Assembly (NCBI GenBank): GCA_018224415.1
Contig: JAGTUZ010000236.1
Span: 1-9,739, forward strand
DNA length: 9,739 nucleotides
Direction: 5' to 3'
Source of the DNA: Bacteroidota bacterium
GTDB taxonomy: Bacteria > Bacteroidota > Ignavibacteria > SZUA-365
Shown: piece by piece, positions 6,267 through 9,739 of the stretch
Numbering within the stretch: position 1 is the stretch's first letter
Layout: every line of letters starts with the position of its first letter
The notes under the pieces: model-generated
What the model was told of the DNA's origin: nothing
Database searches by the model: none
The model's input: the letters and a program-made list of their open reading frames with translations, nothing else
Translations under genes and position numbers: made by a program

Positions 6267-7183
6267 GGAGTTGTGGACTGGATAGATTCCACAACAACGG
6301 CAGGCGCTGGAAGTTCCGACCATGTGTGCGTCACCACACCATTCTCGAGCACGAAGACGCGCGGCAGCGTCCGGTAGAACGGACGGGCGAAACGCGGTTC
6401 GATGGCAGCAACGGGGAAGGAAGCGGCATATTCGAACATCAGCCGCGTCAGGTGTTCGGTGCCGTCCACGATCAATCCCACCGCCGAACGCACTTCCTCT
6501 CGCTGCGCGATGGCATTCATCTGCTGGACGTCCGCGGTGATCGTTTTGCTTTCGACGGTGAACAGAAAAACGACATGCGTATCCTTATTGAGATCCTTGC
6601 CGTAGAGTCCATCCACCGGCCACGCGGTGAAATGCGCCCCCGGGCGCAGTTGCGTGACCAGGTCGTCGACGGGCAATGCGGGGCTCACCGCGGTGAGCAG
6701 CGCGGCGACGCCCGCCATGCCGAGGGTCACGGCCAGTCGCAGGATGTAGGTTTTGCCACGATGCGTCCACAGAACGACCGTGGAGAACAGCAGGGCAACG
6801 AGCATCAGGGCGTCTTCGATGATCACCTGCTCAGGACCGCGATGCATGAGATTGCCGAAGCAGCCGCAGTTCTCACCGAGTCCGATCGACATGCCGTACC
6901 ATGTAATCCCGATGAAAAAAGCGATCAGTGCCATCATGAGGGGGAGCACGACCCGGGGAAAGAGATTGACAATCAGCGCCGTAGCCAGACCGACTTCAAC
7001 GATGATCAGCGTCCATGCCGCGACGCCGGAGAGTTCGGGAAAGATGCCGTACATGGCGATCTGTTCCTGGAAGGAGCGCGGGTCGAGCGCCTTGAGGAAG
7101 GCGGCCAGCAGAAAAACCAGCGCCACGACGATTTGAAAGATGCGGGCGATCGTGTACAGAACACGGTTGGATGAAAGCTGCAT
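6263..7183 (-). CDS. MauE/DoxX-family membrane protein with C-terminal thioredoxin-like domain lacking CxxC
   Basis: The 306-residue protein has an N-terminal four-helix membrane module (TM about 11-31, 52-74, 77-97, 119-139) and a fifth hydrophobic helix (147-167). The MauE/DoxX signature appears as FLKALDP near 29-35 and GENCGCFGN (103-111) with C106 and C108 in the loop after helix 3. MauE-type proteins pass reducing equivalents or help fold periplasmic proteins. Residues 178-306 look like a periplasmic thioredoxin fold, with HVVFLF beta-strand at 203-208 and a cis-Pro-like LPRVFVLENG at 273-282. Where CxxC should follow the strand, the sequence is TVESKTITADV with no cysteine, so this domain is probably redox-inactive. 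It is translationally coupled to pduO by a 4-bp overlap and follows the secreted thioredoxin gene by 27 bp. No strong Shine-Dalgarno precedes the ATG at 7183. Confidence 0.85.
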   Translation of the reverse strand: MQLSSNRVLYTIARIFQIVVALVFLLAAFLKALDPRSFQEQIAMYGIFPELSGVAAWTLIIVEVGLATALIVNLFPRVVLPLMMALIAFFIGITWYGMSIGLGENCGCFGNLMHRGPEQVIIEDALMLVALLFSTVVLWTHRGKTYILRLAVTLGMAGVAALLTAVSPALPVDDLVTQLRPGAHFTAWPVDGLYGKDLNKDTHVVFLFTVESKTITADVQQMNAIAQREEVRSAVGLIVDGTEHLTRLMFEYAASFPVAAIEPRFARPFYRTLPRVFVLENGVVTHTWSELPAPAVVVESIQSTTP

Positions 7184-7185
7184 GT

Positions 7186-7223
7186 GCGTGTGTATTTCAG
7201 GATAGCGTGTTTATTTCAGGATG
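7186..7223 (-). repeat. 19-bp tandem duplication over the stop codon of the thioredoxin-like gene
   Basis: On the plus strand, GCGTGTTTATTTCAGGATG (7205-7223) is preceded directly by GCGTGTGTATTTCAGGATA (7186-7204), identical at 17 of 19 positions. The gene-side copy carries the final ATC-CTG-AAA-TAA of the thioredoxin-like gene. In the downstream copy the stop has become TAC, and this copy makes up most of the 27-bp spacer before the next ATG. Confidence 0.85.
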
Positions 7224-8005
7224 TTGACGAGGGCCTCTTCATACGCGCCGGGCGGGTCTGCGATGATGCGGTCGACTTCCCTGCCGTTCTGGTACACGAT
7301 CAGCGCCGGGTAATCATGCCCGTATCGCTCCAGTGCTGCGGCAGGTTCATTCCCTCCCATCGCGATGCCGATGTAGCGCACGGAAAATGCCGGGTTGTTG
7401 GCATCCTCGAGAATGCGCATCACCGTCGGTACAACGAACTTGCATGTCGAGCACCATGTGGCAAACATGACCACGAATTCCGTCTTTTTCTTGTAAGAGG
7501 AAAGAGCAGATATCGCTTTTTTCCTGGGCTTGTAGGAATTCATGCGGATGCTGTAATCCGGACTGTGCGCCAGGAGCACCTCCCGGCTCACCTCGCCCAC
7601 CAGGGTCTGGCGCAGCACGAGGCTGATCTGCTTCCCCTTGACCTTGAACGACGTCGTTGCGCCTTTCAGTGAATAGCCCCCGGCTTCCTTGCCCTTGGGG
7701 ATACCCGTGGTTTTCAGAAAACTCCCGTCGATACTCACCATCGATGCATTGAGCGTGTACACGCGCTTTTTGGCGAGGTCCACCAGCACCGGGGCCGGCA
7801 GCATCTTCGAAGTGAGAATCATGAACGGTTGATAATTCGTGGGCTGGAACACCTGTGCGGTGACGTCGGTCCTGCCCCCGATCTCCACACCGAATTGCGA
7901 GTTTTCTTCCCATTCGAGATTGGTGGAAAAAAGAAACGTCGCGAAAAAGACGTGGAACGACAGGGCGAGAATGGCGGAGCGGAAAGGCGTGTGTATCGAT
8001 TTCAT
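7211..8005 (-). CDS. Secreted thioredoxin-like protein with WCSTC active site
   Basis: The 264-residue product starts with a signal peptide (residues 1-27; MKSIHTPFR then a hydrophobic AILALSFHVFFATFLF), so it is periplasmic or lipid-side. The C-terminal 100 residues form a thioredoxin domain: strand EFVVMFATWCSTCK (176-189) with redox pair C185/C188, and cis-proline P233 in YPALIVYQNG. The N-terminal part (about 28-160) is a beta-rich region I do not recognise. The role is probably periplasmic thiol-disulfide exchange, working with the MauE-like protein encoded next, as MauD/TlpA-like proteins do with MauE. The ATG at 8005 is favoured because GAGG lies 9 nt upstream and the signal peptide begins there; the frame stays open far upstream (to 8527) over the dapD promoter and gene, which is an artefact. 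It is the first gene of the five-gene operon. Confidence 0.86.
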   Translation of the reverse strand: MKSIHTPFRSAILALSFHVFFATFLFSTNLEWEENSQFGVEIGGRTDVTAQVFQPTNYQPFMILTSKMLPAPVLVDLAKKRVYTLNASMVSIDGSFLKTTGIPKGKEAGGYSLKGATTSFKVKGKQISLVLRQTLVGEVSREVLLAHSPDYSIRMNSYKPRKKAISALSSYKKKTEFVVMFATWCSTCKFVVPTVMRILEDANNPAFSVRYIGIAMGGNEPAAALERYGHDYPALIVYQNGREVDRIIADPPGAYEEALVNILK

Positions 8006-8124
8006 ATTGGAATACCTCATCTCAAAACTTACAAAATGCCCCATGGTGGCGCAATCCAAAAAGCGTGTCGGCGGAAACGGAGAGACCAGGGTTGAAAAAA
8101 ATGCATACACACAAGAACCACGGG

Positions 8125-8161
8125 TTGTGCGCCGTTGTTCCGCATGACATATTGGGAACAA
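8125..8161 (+). promoter_or_regulatory. Candidate dapD promoter overlapping a 7-bp inverted repeat
   Basis: TTGTGC (8125-8130), 17 nt, then CATATT (8148-8153) could be -35 and -10 boxes. Overlapping them, TTGTTCC (8135-8141) and GGAACAA (8155-8161) form a perfect inverted repeat with a 13-nt centre containing the -10 box, the arrangement expected of a repressor operator. It lies 23 bp before the dapD ATG at 8184 in the 178-bp divergent gap with the thioredoxin gene. The inverted repeat is certain; promoter and operator roles are inference. Confidence 0.4.
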
Positions 8162-8183
8162 TAAAAAAATGGAGTGCACACCG

Positions 8184-9008
8184 ATGAAAGATATCCTCAC
8201 CACCATCCTCGCCAGCGAACCGTCCACCGCCGACGCCCACGTCTTCGACCTGCTCGGCAAGGTGTGGGAGGCCCTGCGAGAAGGCCGCCTCCGTGCGGCG
8301 AATTCCATCGACGGCCGTTGGGTGGCCGATACCGACGTGAAGCGCGTGATTCTCTGGGCCTTCCGTGCGGGTGTGCTTCGTGATGTCGATGGGGGGGCTT
8401 CATTCAGCTTCACGGACAAACATACCCTTCCGGTGCAGGAATTCACAGCGGCGGGCGGACGTCGCATCGTGCCGGGTGGCAGCACCGTACGTGACGGCGC
8501 GTATGTCGCGCCCGGTGTCATCGTCATGCCGCCGGCCTACATTAACATCGGAGCCTATGTCGACACCGACACTCTCGTCGACAGTCACGCCCTCGTGGGC
8601 TCCTGCGCGCAGATCGGCAAGCGTGTGCATCTCAGTGCCGGTGTGCAGATCGGTGGCGTGCTCGAGCCTGTCGGCGCGGTGCCGGTCGTGATCGAAGACG
8701 ATGTCATGGTCGGCGGCAACAGCGGTATCTATGAAGGCACGATCGTCCGTCGCCGCGCCGTGATCGGAACGGGCGTGATATTGAACGCCTCCACCCCCGT
8801 GTACGACATCGTGTTCGGCCGCGTCCTCCGGAAATCTGCCGACGCCCCTCTTGAAATCCCCGAGAATGCCGTCGTTGTCGCCGGCAGCCGTCCGGCACGC
8901 GGGGAATTCGCCGCAGCGGAGGGCCTGCATATCTACACCCCGTTGATCATCAAGTACCGCGACGAAAAAACCGACGCCGCCACTGCGCTCGAGGAAAGCC
9001 TCCGCTGA
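8184..9008 (+). CDS. dapD: 2,3,4,5-tetrahydropyridine-2,6-dicarboxylate N-succinyltransferase
   Basis: DapD transfers succinyl from succinyl-CoA to tetrahydrodipicolinate in the succinylase branch of lysine and meso-diaminopimelate synthesis, feeding peptidoglycan. The 274-residue length equals that of E. coli DapD. An N-terminal helical domain (1-70, including IDGRWV at 42-47) precedes a left-handed beta-helix of hexapeptide repeats (about 98-215). Family-specific stretches are NIGAYVDTDTLVDS (121-134), VGSCAQIGKRVHLS (138-151), GGVLEPVGAVPVVIED (157-172) and YDIVFGRV (197-204); the C-terminal end includes IIKYRD. I chose the ATG at 8184 because GGAG lies 9 nt upstream; the ATG at 8169 would add five residues and lacks a ribosome site. 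It is transcribed alone, divergently from the five-gene operon, and followed by a 17-bp tandem duplication. Confidence 0.96.
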   Translation: MKDILTTILASEPSTADAHVFDLLGKVWEALREGRLRAANSIDGRWVADTDVKRVILWAFRAGVLRDVDGGASFSFTDKHTLPVQEFTAAGGRRIVPGGSTVRDGAYVAPGVIVMPPAYINIGAYVDTDTLVDSHALVGSCAQIGKRVHLSAGVQIGGVLEPVGAVPVVIEDDVMVGGNSGIYEGTIVRRRAVIGTGVILNASTPVYDIVFGRVLRKSADAPLEIPENAVVVAGSRPARGEFAAAEGLHIYTPLIIKYRDEKTDAATALEESLR

Positions 9009-9024
9009 TCCCACCAGCACTCCT

Positions 9025-9056
9025 CCTGACGGGATCACCGGCCTGACGGGATCACC
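9025..9056 (+). repeat. 17-bp tandem duplication just downstream of dapD
   Basis: CCTGACGGGATCACCGG (9025-9041) is followed by CCTGACGGGATCACC (9042-9056), a period of 17 bp. Each copy holds GGGATCA (9031-9037, 9048-9054), the exact reverse complement of TGATCCC at 9006-9012, which contains the dapD stop codon. The stop region could therefore pair with either copy in the transcript. No T-tract follows, so it is not a standard terminator. Confidence 0.85.
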
Positions 9057-9107
9057 CGCCCTCCCCTGCACCATGTCGCCCTTCTGCCGGATGGCATGGG
9101 CGCTCCC

Positions 9108-9136
9108 TTGCAATTCTCCACAATCCTTCTGATATT
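9108..9136 (+). promoter_or_regulatory. Candidate promoter of the acidic repeat-protein gene
   Basis: TTGCAA (9108-9113), 17 nt, then GATATT (9131-9136) match sigma-70 boxes at four of six positions each. It would leave a leader of about 140 nt before the ATG at 9283. A weaker alternative is TTGCGT (9135-9140) with TACATT (9158-9163). Neither is more than suggestive. Confidence 0.3.
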
Positions 9137-9172
9137 GCGTATTCAACAGCATCTGCGTACATTACATCCTCA

Positions 9173-9236
9173 CCACCGGTGGATTGAACACAGGCGGGCA
9201 AGCGCTCGCCCTTCGATCCGTACTGACAGCGTCGAA
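9173..9236 (+). other. Cluster of palindromes in the leader of the acidic repeat-protein gene
   Basis: Three inverted repeats lie in the 274-bp gap between dapD and the next gene. They are CCACCGGTGG at 9173-9182 (perfect), GGGCAAGCGCTCGCCC at 9196-9211 (one mismatched pair), and TTCGA (9212-9216) with TCGAA (9232-9236). They would fall in the 5' leader if the promoter at 9108 is right. They could fold the mRNA leader or bind a protein; I recognise no known riboswitch. Confidence 0.35.
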
Positions 9237-9282
9237 CAGGCGTTACGCGTCTGACCTTATCACATCAATTGCGGAAAACATC

Positions 9283-9739
9283 ATGACGAACGAGCCAACC
9301 AACAACCCGAGCCCCGACCCCCGAAACGAGCAGCCGCTCAACGAATCACAGCCTGCAGAGGAAAGCCAGCCCACAGCGAAAGATCCCTCCGAGGAAGCCG
9401 TTGCTGCGGAGTCCACTGAACCGGAGACCCCTGCCGCAGCGGCTCCAGTTGAAGACGTTCCGGCTGAAGACGTTCCGGCTGAAGACGTTCCGGCTGAAGA
9501 CGTTCCAGCTGAAGACGTACCGGTTGAAGACGTTCCGGCTGAAGACGTACCGGTTGAAGACGTTCCGGTTGTTGAAGCTCCTGCTGCGGAAACTCCCGCC
9601 GAGGAAACCCCGGCTGCGGAAGCTCCGGCTACGGAAGCTCCGACTGCGGAAACTCCGACTGCGGAAACTCCGACTGCGGAAACTCCGACTACGGAAACTC
9701 CGACTACGGAAACTCCGACTACGGAAACTCCGACGACGG
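9283..9739 (+). CDS. Acidic Pro/Glu/Thr/Ala-rich pentapeptide-repeat protein, N-terminal part only
   Basis: From the ATG at 9283 the frame is open to the window's end (152 codons) with no stop, so the gene continues beyond. A weak GCGGAA lies about 6-11 nt upstream. The first 50 or so residues are polar (MTNEPTNNPSPDPRNEQPLN...), followed by eight EDVP(A/V) repeats and then eleven xE(A/T)P(A/T) repeats. The segment is very acidic, has no cysteine, no signal peptide and no hydrophobic stretch, and should be disordered. Such tails often precede a folded domain of a cytoplasmic protein, for example a nucleic-acid-binding or DUF349-type protein, but nothing seen here fixes the identity. Reading frame and repeat phase agree throughout, which argues for real coding. 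Confidence 0.75.
   Translation, partial: MTNEPTNNPSPDPRNEQPLNESQPAEESQPTAKDPSEEAVAAESTEPETPAAAAPVEDVPAEDVPAEDVPAEDVPAEDVPVEDVPAEDVPVEDVPVVEAPAAETPAEETPAAEAPATEAPTAETPTAETPTAETPTTETPTTETPTTETPTT
9451..9735 (+). repeat. Coding 15-bp tandem repeats in two families (19 units in all)
   Basis: Family A, GAAGACGTTCCGGCT, has eight units at 9451-9570, with variants GTA for GTT, CCA for CCG and GTT for GCT. Family B, based on GCGGAAACTCCGACT, has eleven units at 9571-9735, becoming more uniform to the right: three identical GCG units at 9646-9690, then ACG units from 9691. The array runs on past the window. High DNA identity between neighbouring units points to recent slippage, so copy number probably varies among strains. 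Confidence 0.93.

Noticed and set aside
6267..6323. Extension of the adenosyltransferase by 19 residues.
   Set aside because: The ATGA overlap and family N-terminus support 6266; the extra residues lie inside the upstream gene and are not conserved in the family.
5304..6377. A 357-codon plus-strand open frame across the kinase and adenosyltransferase genes.
   Set aside because: It is antisense to two well-identified enzymes, has His/Arg-rich non-family sequence and crosses three gene boundaries.
6326..7174. A 282-codon plus-strand open frame opposite the MauE-like gene.
   Set aside because: The highly charged His/Gln/Asp-rich translation is a mirror of a membrane protein; the minus-strand frame carries signature motifs and operon overlap.
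7184..8183. A cobalamin riboswitch upstream of the operon containing pduO.
   Set aside because: The leader before 8005 and the internal gaps are too short and show no B12-box-like conserved core that I can recognise.
8006..8527. N-terminal extension of the thioredoxin-like protein by 174 residues.
   Set aside because: It runs antisense through dapD and its promoter; the signal peptide and GAGG ribosome site mark the start at 8005.

Overview
The window looks like chromosomal DNA of a Gram-negative, moderately GC-rich bacterium, most likely from the Bacteroidota/Chlorobiota (FCB) side of the tree. This rests on a TonB-dependent receptor with an N-terminal carboxypeptidase-regulatory-like domain, small exported beta-barrel and TPR proteins, a MauE/DoxX-type membrane protein fused to a thioredoxin-like domain, and poor Shine-Dalgarno sequences on several genes. 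The lineage is inference; there is no rRNA or species marker here. I see no phage, insertion sequence, CRISPR array or plasmid function.

Layout. At the left, a small outer-membrane beta-barrel gene (170-706, +) converges on a phosphoglycolate-phosphatase-like HAD gene (772-1443, -). Two tRNA genes, Lys(UUU) and Leu(GAG), follow at 1583-1768 (+), then an exported TPR protein (1850-2599, +) that ends at a strong bidirectional terminator (2621-2649). From 8005 leftwards to 2772 runs a tight five-gene minus-strand operon: secreted thioredoxin-like protein, MauE/DoxX-thioredoxin membrane protein, PduO-type cobalamin adenosyltransferase, deoxynucleoside kinase and TonB-dependent receptor. Its junctions are 27 bp, a 4-bp ATGA overlap, 3 bp and 3 bp. 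Divergent from it lies dapD (8184-9008, +) for lysine/peptidoglycan precursor synthesis. The window ends inside an acidic, Pro/Glu/Thr-rich pentapeptide-repeat gene (9283 onward, +).

Working together. The first two operon genes suggest a periplasmic thiol-disulfide module, with MauE-like membrane protein plus exported CxxC thioredoxin. The next three combine cofactor and nucleotide metabolism with an outer-membrane importer. A receptor next to an adenosyltransferase makes cobalamin or another corrinoid a reasonable but unproven ligand.

Most unusual feature. Short tandem duplications sit exactly on, or just after, gene 3' ends. A 14-bp unit is doubled over the stop of the beta-barrel gene, an 18/20-bp unit is present five times over the stop of the TonB receptor, a 19-bp unit is doubled over the stop of the thioredoxin gene, and a 17-bp unit is doubled just after dapD. 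A degenerate fifth case may lie at the TPR gene end. Copies of the terminal codons and stop are thus repeated downstream of unrelated genes. I know no established name for this pattern, and it is the observation here most worth following up.
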